Assembly: GCA_022843085.1 (NCBI GenBank)
Contig: JALHOI010000014.1
Location: forward strand, 1-18,035
Direction of reading: 5' to 3'
From: Pseudobdellovibrionaceae bacterium
Lineage (GTDB): Bacteria; Bdellovibrionota; Bdellovibrionia; Bdellovibrionales; JAMPXM01
DNA length: 18,035 nt
Position numbers and translations under genes: made by a program. Shown here in pieces: positions 1 to 7,447 of this stretch; the stretch's first letter is position 1; every line of letters starts with the position of its first letter. A model generated the notes under the pieces. The model saw nothing but the letters and a program-made list of their open reading frames with translations. It was not told the DNA's origin and ran no database searches.

Positions 1-648
1 ATTAGTTTTTTGAACGGACGTGTCGCCGCTTCTCGTAGCAGCACGACCGTCTGCGAGCGTCTTTTCGCAAGCCATGTAGCGGCGAGCACGCGCTGCAACC
101 TCACGACGTTGGTCACGCGTAAGCGCGAACAGTTTCACGCCATCTTTCGCAACGTCGAATTGTAGAATTCGAATTCCATGAAGCTCAAGATTCTGGCGCC
201 GGCTCAAACTGCACGATAGAAACTCGGTCCAGAAGTCGCTGGCTGTTCTGGGATCTTCTCTGAGTCGCCTTTGGACTTCAGCGAGCAGCGTTTTCGCGTT
301 CTGGAGGCGCGAGGCTAAGCCCGCTCGGTCGGCGTACGCGACGTCGAGACGGTTTGAAATTCGAAGCGCGCTCGAGCCGTGGGTCACGTACTCTGTCAGC
401 TTGGCTTCAAGCACCTGCAGTTCGGCGCGCGATTTAAGCGCCACGTTGTGTGTGTTATATGTGGCCGTACGAAAATTGACACCAGACGGTCTAAGTTCGT
501 TCTCGAGGTCGTCCATACGGGCCAAGCTCGCGTTCGCTTCTCGCATCTGTTTCTGTGTTTCGTCGACCGGGTCGACCTTGGGTTCGCAGGCCGCCGTCGA
601 AAAGCTGACTGCGACAGCAAACAAAAGCGAGCGCACTAGATTCTGCAT
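1..648 (-). CDS. Putative lipoprotein, 5' part (runs off left edge)
   Basis: Reading leftwards from an ATG at 648-646, the frame stays open for exactly 216 codons to base 1, so the C-terminus is missing. The N-terminus is a lipoprotein signal: MQNLVRS, a hydrophobic stretch LLFAVAVSF, then the lipobox STAAC with the lipidated Cys at residue 21. Residue +2 is Glu, not Asp, which by the E. coli rule favours the outer membrane. The mature part is charged and looks helical (repeated heptad-like Leu/Ala spacing around residues 40-150), with Cys at about residues 145 and 195. It matches no family I recognise. There is no good Shine-Dalgarno sequence upstream of 648, so the start rests on the signal peptide. 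The signal peptide and long open frame make this frame more credible than the shorter overlapping ORFs. It is divergent from the lipoprotein at 783, with 134 bases between them. Confidence 0.72.
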   Translation of the reverse strand, partial: MQNLVRSLLFAVAVSFSTAACEPKVDPVDETQKQMREANASLARMDDLENELRPSGVNFRTATYNTHNVALKSRAELQVLEAKLTEYVTHGSSALRISNRLDVAYADRAGLASRLQNAKTLLAEVQRRLREDPRTASDFWTEFLSCSLSRRQNLELHGIRILQFDVAKDGVKLFALTRDQRREVAARARRYMACEKTLADGRAATRSGDTSVQKTN

Positions 649-734
649 AGGGCCGGTAACGAGCAAAATCCGGGTCAGTGTTTAATGGGATTTAAAGCGG
701 ATAGGTTTCGAACGGCGACTTTCAATCAGAAATT

Positions 735-753
735 GTTTCATTATCGTTTCATT
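735..753. repeat. Direct repeat of an 8-mer in the divergent intergenic region
   Basis: GTTTCATT occurs at 735-742 and again at 746-753, 11 bases apart start to start, which is close to one helical turn. It sits about 30 bases upstream of the lipoprotein start at 783, inside the 649-782 gap between two divergent lipoprotein genes. The placement would suit an operator, but two copies of an A/T-leaning 8-mer could also be chance. I could not define a convincing -35/-10 pair for either direction in this gap. Confidence 0.25.
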
Positions 754-782
754 TCTGTGCTCTAAAACGCTACGGTCGGGCC

Positions 783-2273
783 ATGCTTTTTCGCTTGTTG
801 TCCCTCGCTCTGATAACCCTCGGGCTTGGGCCCATTTTGGGTGGCTGCGCTTCGATGAGTCGCGATGGCTCAAAGCAAACGATGCTGATTCAAACCGTTC
901 CGCCGGGGGCGTCACTGTATGTGAGGGGCGAAAAAGTCGGGCAGAGTCCTGATTTTATCGAGGTCAATCGCTCGGTTTCGCCAAAAATTTCGGTCGCGAC
1001 AAAATCCGGGATTCGCGAAGTTCAGCTCGAATCGACCTACCGATGGTCGCAAAGCTTCTGGAGAAACTTAATCTTTGTGGTCTATGCGCCTGTTGGCTGG
1101 CTCATTGATCTTGCTACGGGCACGGCGTGGGAGAACATCGAACCTGCGCCGATCAAACTTGAACTTGCGAGTGACGATCTGAAAAAACCAAAAATTGAAC
1201 GCACGCCCCCCGAGGCGGTGATTGCTCCTCCGCGGTCATCGTCGGTCGCAATGTCCGATGAAGGAGGACGCGCACTCGAGAGAAATCTTCGAGATGCTTT
1301 TTCCAATGGGGAAAGCCGTCGGACCGTGCGCCCTTATAACGAGACACTGCCGCAATTTGTTTTTCACGACTACGAGTTCAGCACGATGAAGTTAAACGAC
1401 AGGCGCCGCATGTTGAAAGCATTAAAGGCCGATGTGGTTTACGAATCGTCGGTCGAAGAAAGTCGCGATGGTTGGGTGCTGAAATCTGAAGGTTTTGACG
1501 CCTATGGGCCGGGTAAATTTCCAGGCCCGACACTACGGCTTGAACGAGACTCGCAGGGGCCGCGTGTACTTGGGCTTGGATTCGGGCTGAAGCCGTGGTG
1601 GTCGCGAATTCTGCCCGATACGGTGGGAATCGATTTCGTCAATGAGCAGCTGAGCGTCGAAGTGAAGAATCAATTGTTTCCGCTGACACCGCTCTACGGT
1701 GATGAGTGGTGGTCTCAGGGATTGAGATACATCAGCTCGATTAACATCTCGAGCACTCCTGATCGTCGACGTGAGTACGGGTCGCGATGGGAATTTAGCG
1801 CCGTCCCGGCTCTTCGAGTTTCGCGAAAACGTTTACAAGTTCAGAATCTTCCGCCGCCGACAAATGGAACAATCATCGAGAAAGATCCACAGTTCTCGCG
1901 CTGGAATGTTGCGGCCGGGTACGGTCTTGAAGTTGGCTATCTTTTTGGCCGGCACTACATTTATCTCGATATCATTCCGGTTTTTAATTGGAGTGAAATT
2001 ACTTGGCGGCAGGGCGGCTCCGATCGTTCGGCCACGCGCACTGCCGTGCTCGTCACGACCGAACTGGGGTACACCTACATCTTCGATTCGAATTGGCTGA
2101 TTCGACTTTTTGGTCGAGCTCAGGCTGAAAACAACGAGATTTGGAGCGACGCATTGGCCGCGCGATTAGGGGCTGAGTACACATCAACAGCTGCCATTGG
2201 TGCTGTTTCAGGTTTAACAATTGGATATCGATTTGATGTCGACCGCTTCACCGCGCGTCCACTTGAGGAGTAA
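783..2273 (+). CDS. PEGA-domain lipoprotein with barrel-like C-terminal half
   Basis: This 496-residue exported protein begins with a lipoprotein signal whose lipobox LGGC puts the lipidated Cys at residue 22. Residues 36-61 resemble a PEGA repeat (PPGASLYVRGEKVGQSP at 40-56), a short beta module found in cell-envelope proteins. A hydrophobic patch with LIDLATGTAW (about 93-116) resembles the segment that follows PEGA in other small bacterial lipoproteins. From about residue 300 onward the sequence alternates aromatic and small residues in stretches such as GYGLEVGYLFGRHYIYLDI and LGYTYIFDSNWLIRLFG, which looks like outer-membrane beta-strands. The role is unknown; an envelope-structural or surface function is inference. 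The ATG at 783 is chosen because it gives the complete signal peptide, although the preceding GGTCGGG is a poor ribosome site. The downstream PPK2 gene starts right at its stop codon, so the two are probably cotranscribed. Confidence 0.8.
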   Translation: MLFRLLSLALITLGLGPILGGCASMSRDGSKQTMLIQTVPPGASLYVRGEKVGQSPDFIEVNRSVSPKISVATKSGIREVQLESTYRWSQSFWRNLIFVVYAPVGWLIDLATGTAWENIEPAPIKLELASDDLKKPKIERTPPEAVIAPPRSSSVAMSDEGGRALERNLRDAFSNGESRRTVRPYNETLPQFVFHDYEFSTMKLNDRRRMLKALKADVVYESSVEESRDGWVLKSEGFDAYGPGKFPGPTLRLERDSQGPRVLGLGFGLKPWWSRILPDTVGIDFVNEQLSVEVKNQLFPLTPLYGDEWWSQGLRYISSINISSTPDRRREYGSRWEFSAVPALRVSRKRLQVQNLPPPTNGTIIEKDPQFSRWNVAAGYGLEVGYLFGRHYIYLDIIPVFNWSEITWRQGGSDRSATRTAVLVTTELGYTYIFDSNWLIRLFGRAQAENNEIWSDALAARLGAEYTSTAAIGAVSGLTIGYRFDVDRFTARPLEE

Positions 2274-2277
2274 TTTG
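2265..2277 (+). promoter_or_regulatory. Ribosome binding site deciding a TTG start for the PPK2 gene
   Basis: GAGGAG at 2265-2270 lies in the last codons of the upstream lipoprotein gene, immediately before its TAA (2271-2273). The TTG at 2275-2277 follows four bases after GAGGAG. Starting here avoids the 53-base gene overlap that the upstream in-frame TTG at 2221 would need, and the 38-base overlap required by the ATG at 2236. The arrangement implies translational coupling. Confidence 0.6.
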
Positions 2278-3003
2278 AAACATAAGTCTTTGATTCCAGC
2301 GAAAGAACAGCGAGCCGCACAATCATGCTTCGAATCGAAAAAAGACTACGAGAACCAACTCGAAGATCTTCAGCAAGTCCTACTTGATCTTCAGCAGGTC
2401 ATTCGAAGCGGTAGACGTAAAATGATTCTTGTCTTCGAAGGCGCCGACGCGGCAGGAAAGGGTGGCGTCATAAAACGAATCACAGAAGTGCTTGACCCTC
2501 GCAGCTTCACTGTTTTTGCGACGGGTGCGCCGAACGTTTTTGAGCAGTCCGAAAACTACATGCAGCGATTTTTTAAATCGTTTCCCCGAGAAGGACAAAT
2601 CGCGATCTTCGATCGTAGCTGGTACGGCCGCGTTCTTGTCGAGCGTGTCGAAGGACTAGCCGCAAAAGCGGACTGGAAGCGAGCTTACGACGAAATCAAT
2701 TCGATCGAAGCAATGCTCGTCGCCGACGGTGTTCTGGTTTTAAAGTACTGCCTCGATGTTTCGTATGATGAACAAAAGAAGCGATTTAAAGAACGCGAGT
2801 CGAACCCACTTAAGCAGTGGAAGATTACTGACGAGGATCATCGAAATCGCGCGAAGTGGAGCGACTATATTAAAGCCTTTAGCGAGATGATCGAAAAAAC
2901 CTCGACACGAGTCGCGCCGTGGGAGGTCATCGCCGCCGACAGCAAGTGGTCCGCCCGGGTCTCGGTCCTAAAGGACATCATTCGTCGAGGACGAGATTTT
3001 TAG
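2275..3003 (+). CDS. ppk2: Polyphosphate kinase 2 family phosphotransferase
   Basis: PPK2 enzymes transfer phosphate between inorganic polyphosphate and nucleoside mono- or diphosphates in the cytoplasm. With the TTG start the protein has 242 residues and one PPK2 domain. The Walker A loop GADAAGKGG is at residues 56-64. The Walker B/lid element FDRSWYGRVLVERVEG follows, then DEQKKRFKERE and a C-terminal APWEV. WYGRVLVERVEG and TDEDHRNRAKW are, from memory, closer to the polyphosphate:AMP phosphotransferase type than to the class I ADP/GDP enzymes, which usually read WYNRAGVERV. The nucleotide acceptor is therefore uncertain, with AMP favoured. The two-domain AMP enzymes are about twice this length; this one is a single domain. 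It follows a PEGA lipoprotein with no gap, and its stop (3001-3003) overlaps the stop of the convergent ABC-F gene. In-frame starts at 2221 and 2236 are possible but lack a comparable ribosome site. Confidence 0.9.
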   Translation: MKHKSLIPAKEQRAAQSCFESKKDYENQLEDLQQVLLDLQQVIRSGRRKMILVFEGADAAGKGGVIKRITEVLDPRSFTVFATGAPNVFEQSENYMQRFFKSFPREGQIAIFDRSWYGRVLVERVEGLAAKADWKRAYDEINSIEAMLVADGVLVLKYCLDVSYDEQKKRFKERESNPLKQWKITDEDHRNRAKWSDYIKAFSEMIEKTSTRVAPWEVIAADSKWSARVSVLKDIIRRGRDF

Positions 3004-4967
3004 TTTTTAGTTCCGCTTGTGTTTGCGCCTGCGTTTACGAGGTAGGCTTCGGCCGCGGCTAGTTTCTCCATGGCCTCCAAGAGATCACCCTCAAGGCGTT
3101 CGGTTTCGATAAACGACCATGCAAGCTCTTTTGAGAGTTCAGTCGAACGAGTTCCACTGACTGTTAGAAGTTCTTCATTTATCTTCGCAACTTTGGCTGC
3201 CTGAACGGCAAGAGCTGCTTCCGCTTTCGAAATTTTGCGCTGTGCTTCGCGTGCTTCAGCCTGGTATCTCTTCGTCTGATCGCGATTTGCGCCATGTCCG
3301 GACAACGTCGCATCTTCTGGCTTCCGCTCGGGCGACTTAGCTTGCACCGACGACCTATTCAGATTCTTCGCCTCGCCGGCTGACCAGCTTGAATTTTTAG
3401 TCGGAGTGGTCATGGCCGCCTTCGAGGCCGGCGTCTGGCCCGGCTTCTCTGCAGCCTCATAGCGAGTTTTCAACGACCCTTTTTCAAGACTCCACAAATA
3501 GTCGTCGTAAGTTCCAGGATAAATTTCTGCTCGACCGTCTCGAATTTCAAGAATCTTAGTCGCAATACGGCCGATGAAACTTCGGTCGTGACTCACGACG
3601 ATGACAGTTCCAGGATACGTGCGAAGCGCTTCGGTCAAAGCGTTGACGGTATCGAAATCAAGATGGTTTGTGGGCTCGTCCATCAACAGCAGAGGGCTTC
3701 GACGAAGTAGAATCTGGCCGAGGGCAACGCGAGACTTTTCTCCACCCGATAGGACTCGAACCTTTTTGTTGACGCTTTCACCGCTGAAAAGAAGCGATCC
3801 CGCGATTCCTAAAATCTCTTGTTGCTTGATATCTTTGTGCGCGACGCTTTGTAGAGCATCAAAAACTGAATCGTTGGGATTCAAGTCTTCGGCGACGTGC
3901 TGAGCATAGTACGACAGCGAAACCTGATAGCCAAGCTTTCGATCGCCGCTGAGAAGCGGTATTCGTCCCGCAAGGGACTTCAGTAGTGTCGATTTACCAG
4001 CCCCGTTGAACCCGACGACGCCCAGGTGAGTGCCGGTTTCAAGTCGCAGGGTGAAGTCAGAAATAACTTTCTTCGTGTCGTAACCAAGATCCGCTTCCGA
4101 CACGGTGAGAGCTTCTTTGCCTGTGTGAATGGGGGGCGGAATCTTAATCCGCGCGCGAACGGGAAGATCCTTGATGTCGATCTTCTCCATTTTCTCAAGT
4201 TGCTTGACGCGACTTTGCGCCTGTCGAGCTTTCGTCGCCTTGGCGCCGAAGCGATCGACAAAATCTTGAAGGTGTTTGCGTTTTGCTTCTTGGTTTGCGG
4301 CTTGTGCTTCGAGAATTGTTCTTAGTTGGGCCTTTTGTTCGAAGTAATCATCAATATGGCCAGGAAACTTTGTAATTTCGGCGCTCTCAACTTCGAGGGT
4401 GTGATCGGTGGTGCGCTTCAGAAATTCGCGGTCGTGCGAAATCAAAAGAAATGCACCTTCGTAACTTTGCAGAAACTTTTCGAGCGCCATGATGCTTTCG
4501 AGGTCGAGAAAATTTGTGGGCTCGTCAAGCAGCATCAGATTTGGCTGCTGGCCGATGAGAGACAAGAGTTTCATGCGCATGCGGTAGCCACCGCTAAGTT
4601 CATGAAACGGAACTCCGAAATGCGTTTCGCTGAGGCCAAGTTCTAAACCTAGCTGCTTGAGTTCCCAAATTGGAGTTAGACTTATTTCAGTTAGATATTC
4701 TTCGGCGGATTTATCGAGCGGCTCTTTCGACTCTTGTTCGAGGTAGCCGATTTTCAAACTTTTTGATGTGATCAATTCGCCCGAATCAAGTTGCTCTTGC
4801 CCGACAAGAATTTTGAACAGTGTCGTTTTTCCCGCACCGTTCGGGCCGATGACACCGACATGTTCACCTTCGTTGATGGCAAACCGCGCATCGTCGAAAA
4901 GCACTTTCATGCCGTACTGTTTAAAGCCTTGGTTGAGTTGAAGCAGATTCAAGTTGGATGAGTCCAA
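3000..4967 (-). CDS. ABC-F family ATPase (ribosome-associated type) with C-terminal coiled coil
   Basis: This 655-residue soluble protein has two ABC ATPase domains and no membrane segment, the ABC-F layout of Uup, YheS and EttA, which act on the ribosome rather than in transport. The first domain has Walker A GPNGAGKTT (41-49), signature LSGGY (124-128), Walker B LMLLDEP (144-150) and SHDR (177-180). The second has GFNGAGKST (319-327), LSGGE (406-410) and LLLMDEP (426-432). Between them is the charged helical linker (about 211-275) containing FGAKATKARQAQSR, typical of ABC-F. Residues about 490-560 are a low-complexity Ser/Lys/Pro linker, followed by an Ala/Glu/Lys-rich coiled coil (about 565-645) as in Uup/YheS-type members. 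The start is TTG (4967-4965), the first available in the frame. No Shine-Dalgarno is visible, and TTG at 4952 is an alternative. Its TAA overlaps the PPK2 stop on the other strand. The subfamily is not resolved. Confidence 0.92.
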   Translation of the reverse strand: MDSSNLNLLQLNQGFKQYGMKVLFDDARFAINEGEHVGVIGPNGAGKTTLFKILVGQEQLDSGELITSKSLKIGYLEQESKEPLDKSAEEYLTEISLTPIWELKQLGLELGLSETHFGVPFHELSGGYRMRMKLLSLIGQQPNLMLLDEPTNFLDLESIMALEKFLQSYEGAFLLISHDREFLKRTTDHTLEVESAEITKFPGHIDDYFEQKAQLRTILEAQAANQEAKRKHLQDFVDRFGAKATKARQAQSRVKQLEKMEKIDIKDLPVRARIKIPPPIHTGKEALTVSEADLGYDTKKVISDFTLRLETGTHLGVVGFNGAGKSTLLKSLAGRIPLLSGDRKLGYQVSLSYYAQHVAEDLNPNDSVFDALQSVAHKDIKQQEILGIAGSLLFSGESVNKKVRVLSGGEKSRVALGQILLRRSPLLLMDEPTNHLDFDTVNALTEALRTYPGTVIVVSHDRSFIGRIATKILEIRDGRAEIYPGTYDDYLWSLEKGSLKTRYEAAEKPGQTPASKAAMTTPTKNSSWSAGEAKNLNRSSVQAKSPERKPEDATLSGHGANRDQTKRYQAEAREAQRKISKAEAALAVQAAKVAKINEELLTVSGTRSTELSKELAWSFIETERLEGDLLEAMEKLAAAEAYLVNAGANTSGTKN

Positions 4968-5044
4968 GTCTGGTAATAGTTGTCGACAGAAGTTTGTACG
5001 ACGACACTAGACGTGGTTGGTTCGCCGGACAAGGACAACGTGCG

Positions 5045-5770
5045 CTACAGGTACGACCGGTAGAAGCTTAGAATCATAAAGTAATGAAATGCGAAGCCCA
5101 TAATTACAGCGACGTGCCAGATTTCATGATAGCCGAACCAGCCCGGAAACGGATTGGGTTTTTTTATAGCGTAAACAACGGCGCCAAGTGTGTAGCTAAG
5201 TCCACCTCCAACCAGCATCAGACCACTTTCTAGCGTTGTTTTAGCAAAAGTTTCGGGCGCGCGTACGATCAACGTCCAACCCATTAGAACGTAGATCAAG
5301 GTCGAGACATATCGATGCTGCAAAAATTTTGGCAGACGGGGGTGATAGTAGGTGTAGGCGATGCCAGCAATCGCGATGGTCCAAATCGAAATGAGAAGAT
5401 ACAAGTCCCATGGTGGCGCAATGACGTTGAAGATGAATGGCGTATATGTGCCTGCTATGAAAAGGTAGATCGCAAAGTGGTCAAGGTCGTGAAGCCAGTC
5501 GTCAAATTTTTGCGAAATCTTATAGCCGTCGGCGACGAAGTGATACACGGTGCTAGCTCCGAAAACGCCGAGACTCGTGAGTCCGAAAACTAAACAGGCC
5601 CAGAAATGGCGGCTGTCGTCATGCTGCCAAGCGGCCGATGTTAAGACGATGAGGCCAACAACTCCGGCGAGGAATCCGGCGAGGTGAAGTTGTGCCGAGA
5701 TAGTCCTTTTAAACAGTAGTTTGGGGCTGTGCTCGTCGTGTCTCTGAATGTGTTGAGCAATTCGTTTCAT
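5045..5770 (-). CDS. Hemolysin III / PAQR-type seven-helix membrane protein
   Basis: The 241-residue protein is very hydrophobic, with about seven membrane helices after a charged, His-rich N-terminus (residues 1-27). It carries the conserved motifs of the HlyIII/PAQR superfamily: SxxxH in STVYH (Ser73, His77), LDHFAIYLFIAGTYTPF (Asp97, His98 and following), and a late HxxxH in YHEIWH (His215, His219). In this superfamily these polar residues form a zinc site in the membrane. The name reflects early cytolysin work; for most bacterial members the true role is unsettled (membrane homeostasis or metal-dependent hydrolase activity have been proposed), so haemolysis should not be assumed. The length is normal for the family. 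The start is ATG at 5770. The ABC-F gene lies 77 bases downstream on the same strand and may be cotranscribed. Confidence 0.93.
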   Translation of the reverse strand: MKRIAQHIQRHDEHSPKLLFKRTISAQLHLAGFLAGVVGLIVLTSAAWQHDDSRHFWACLVFGLTSLGVFGASTVYHFVADGYKISQKFDDWLHDLDHFAIYLFIAGTYTPFIFNVIAPPWDLYLLISIWTIAIAGIAYTYYHPRLPKFLQHRYVSTLIYVLMGWTLIVRAPETFAKTTLESGLMLVGGGLSYTLGAVVYAIKKPNPFPGWFGYHEIWHVAVIMGFAFHYFMILSFYRSYL

Positions 5771-5814
5771 AACCGAAGTCTACCTGAGCTTTTGAAAGTA
5801 TTCTGTTTTCAAGG

Positions 5815-5844
5815 CTGACGTTTCGTGGGTTAACTGTCTAAAAT
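5815..5844 (+). promoter_or_regulatory. Possible sigma-70-like promoter for the exported protein at 5866
   Basis: CTGACG (5815-5820, four of six to TTGACA) is followed after 18 bases by TAAAAT (5839-5844, five of six to TATAAT). Transcription would start near 5851, leaving a leader of about 15 bases with GAGGG (5854-5858) seven bases before the ATG. An inverted repeat, TTGAAA at 5792-5797 and TTTCAA at 5807-5812, lies just upstream and could be an operator shared with the divergent hemolysin III gene. This is pattern matching only. Confidence 0.3.
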
Positions 5845-5865
5845 AGCTGAAGTGAGGGCGTCCAA

Positions 5866-6399
5866 ATGATAATAAAACAATCGAACAAGCGAACTTTAGA
5901 TTTGAGCCAGATTTCGTTCAGGCAAATTCCGTTCTCATTGAACGCCCGAGCGATCCGTTTGGGTCCGAGCCTCATGACGTTGATGGTTTTACTCGCAGCG
6001 ATGATCATTCAGAAGCCGGACTTCGCTTTAGCGGCCGCGACGGCAGCCTCGCCTTCAGCTGTTTCTACGGCAGCGGTGCCTGCTGCGACACCGGAAAGTG
6101 CAGACGCCTCTGCCCTTCCAAGTGGTGTAGATCAAATCACCAAGGATTTTCTGATTGCGTGTGAGATGTCGAAACTTTCGGTCAATCTTGCTAAAACAAA
6201 TTCCTTTAAAGCTGATCCTGCGGATCTCGCATACCGCGTCGCAGAGCTGATGAGCGGTGCGTTTAAGACCGCCGAGGTCAAGGACACCTACAAAGCCATC
6301 TTAGTTGCTTCCGCCGACAGTCGGGTTGCTTTATGGCACTCGGCGGCCAAACAGCTGGGAGTGAAAAACTTTAAGTGCAAAACGATCGGCTTTAAATAG
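5866..6399 (+). CDS. Small exported protein of unknown function
   Basis: I do not recognise this 177-residue protein. The start is well supported by GAGGG at 5854-5858, seven bases before the ATG. It has an unusually long polar N-terminus of about 34 residues, then a hydrophobic helix (about 35-58, SLMTLMVLLAAMII and AALAAA-like sequence) that should be a signal sequence or anchor. Next comes an Ala/Ser/Pro/Thr-rich linker (about 58-86), and then a compact, probably helical domain of about 90 residues with two cysteines (99 and 171) that could form a periplasmic disulfide. It is divergent from the hemolysin III gene. Its stop lies six bases from the stop of the convergent EcsC-family gene, so no room is left for a terminator. 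An in-frame ATG at codon 37 would give a conventional short signal peptide but lacks as good a ribosome site. Confidence 0.7.
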   Translation: MIIKQSNKRTLDLSQISFRQIPFSLNARAIRLGPSLMTLMVLLAAMIIQKPDFALAAATAASPSAVSTAAVPAATPESADASALPSGVDQITKDFLIACEMSKLSVNLAKTNSFKADPADLAYRVAELMSGAFKTAEVKDTYKAILVASADSRVALWHSAAKQLGVKNFKCKTIGFK

Positions 6400-6405
6400 C
6401 GTTGT

Positions 6406-7263
6406 TCAAACGATGGGTCCTGGCGGTCCTCCGAAATAGTTCTGAACGACATTTTCTCCATACTTTTTTTCGAGCGCACGTATACCAAAATGAAAACGCG
6501 CCGTCGTGACGAAGAAATCGGTGAAGGCATAGTTGAGTACGCCGCCGCCGATGGCTCCGATCAGCGGCATTCCCTCTGCAATAAATTTCTGCGACACGCG
6601 GATCTGAAACTTTTCAGCAACACCCGCAATCAGCTTAACAAAAATCGGATTTGTTCCTTTTTCCACTGACCGTAAAAGCTCTTTTGCTGAGAACGCGCTG
6701 GCCGTAGTGGCTGCGCGGCGCATGATGGCCACAAACGAAGCCCGCGTGGCGAAATATGAAGCGGTGGTTTTTTCATGCATCGACATACCGTCGCCGTCGG
6801 AGACGCCCATCGTAAACACCATCAAACACTCAAGTCGAGTTTCAAGATCTTGAAGGTCGTGACCAAACAGACGAGCTTGGTCTGATATCGCTCGCAAAAT
6901 CAAGACAGTCGTAACGGGAAGCTCGATCGCAAGAGCAGGCAGGCCGACAATTCCTCCGGCGGCACCAGTGAAAGTCGTCATAGCGCGGTGAATTCGAGAC
7001 GACTGAAGTGATTCGAGATCTCGATCGAGAACCTCTTTTTCTTTTGGAATAGTTTTGACGGCGGCTATCAGGGCTTTGCGGATCGCTTTTTCGCTGACAA
7101 CGGCAAGCGTCGATCTCGCTTTTTCAGGAAGACGTCTTTGCATCGCCTCGACGGGCTTGCCGGCCCATGTAAGGCCCTTCGCAACAAGGCCTGGATCCCG
7201 AAAAAACCGGGCGGCCTCATTCAAAAACTGTTGATCGTCCAGAGTTAGTGGCGATTGTGTCAT
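6406..7263 (-). CDS. EcsC family protein
   Basis: The 285-residue protein carries the EcsC-family core at about residues 100-153: a Gly/Ala-rich stretch GAAGGIVGLPALAIELP, then the helix TTVLILRAISDQARLFGHDL, then LECLMVFTMG. A second Gly-rich hydrophobic segment (GMPLIGAIGGGVLNYAFTDFF) lies near 240-262. EcsC is named after the third gene of the Bacillus ecs ABC-transporter locus, but the family's biochemical function is not known and most members occur without that transporter, as here. The hydrophobic Gly-rich segments suggest membrane association, with no signal peptide. The length is typical. The gene is divergent from the uracil-catabolic operon, separated by 181 bases (7264-7444), and convergent with the small exported protein. 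A link to pyrimidine use is not implied by anything in its sequence. Confidence 0.85.
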   Translation of the reverse strand: MTQSPLTLDDQQFLNEAARFFRDPGLVAKGLTWAGKPVEAMQRRLPEKARSTLAVVSEKAIRKALIAAVKTIPKEKEVLDRDLESLQSSRIHRAMTTFTGAAGGIVGLPALAIELPVTTVLILRAISDQARLFGHDLQDLETRLECLMVFTMGVSDGDGMSMHEKTTASYFATRASFVAIMRRAATTASAFSAKELLRSVEKGTNPIFVKLIAGVAEKFQIRVSQKFIAEGMPLIGAIGGGVLNYAFTDFFVTTARFHFGIRALEKKYGENVVQNYFGGPPGPIV

Positions 7264-7433
7264 TTTGCCTCAAAGTCGAAGGTATTCGGTCGTTTGCATC
7301 GGTTATCTTCGGACTAGCTGCAAATTCGAGGCTCATTCAAGAGTAATTCCCAACTTACGATTGCGCTGCGCTGCTTCTCCGTATCTTTTCACCATGTCTT
7401 TTAAATTCATCGTGCCCTAGCATTTTTGTTTTC

Positions 7434-7447
7434 AGGAGGACTTCATG
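7434..7447 (+). promoter_or_regulatory. Strong Shine-Dalgarno of the first operon gene
   Basis: AGGAGG at 7434-7439, five bases before the ATG at 7445, is the best ribosome binding site in the window and fixes the start of the aldehyde dehydrogenase. The remaining divergent gap (7264-7433) should hold the promoters of this operon and of the EcsC-family gene, but I see no convincing -35/-10 pair or long palindrome in it. Confidence 0.75.

Noticed and set aside
379..685. Plus-strand open frames of 86 and 94 codons in the first 700 bases
   Set aside because: The minus strand carries a longer open frame with a complete lipoprotein signal peptide over the same bases.
5045..5770. Calling the hemolysin III-type gene a toxin or virulence factor
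   Set aside because: The family name is historical; the sequence shows only a PAQR-like seven-helix protein with zinc-site residues.
6397..6408. Terminator between the convergent genes at 6400
   Set aside because: Only six bases separate the stops and no hairpin with a T-run is visible on either side.
7264..7433. Defined promoter or operator of the URC operon
   Set aside because: No hexamer pair with acceptable spacing and no long palindrome could be found by eye; TTGCGC at 7361 lacks a matching -10.
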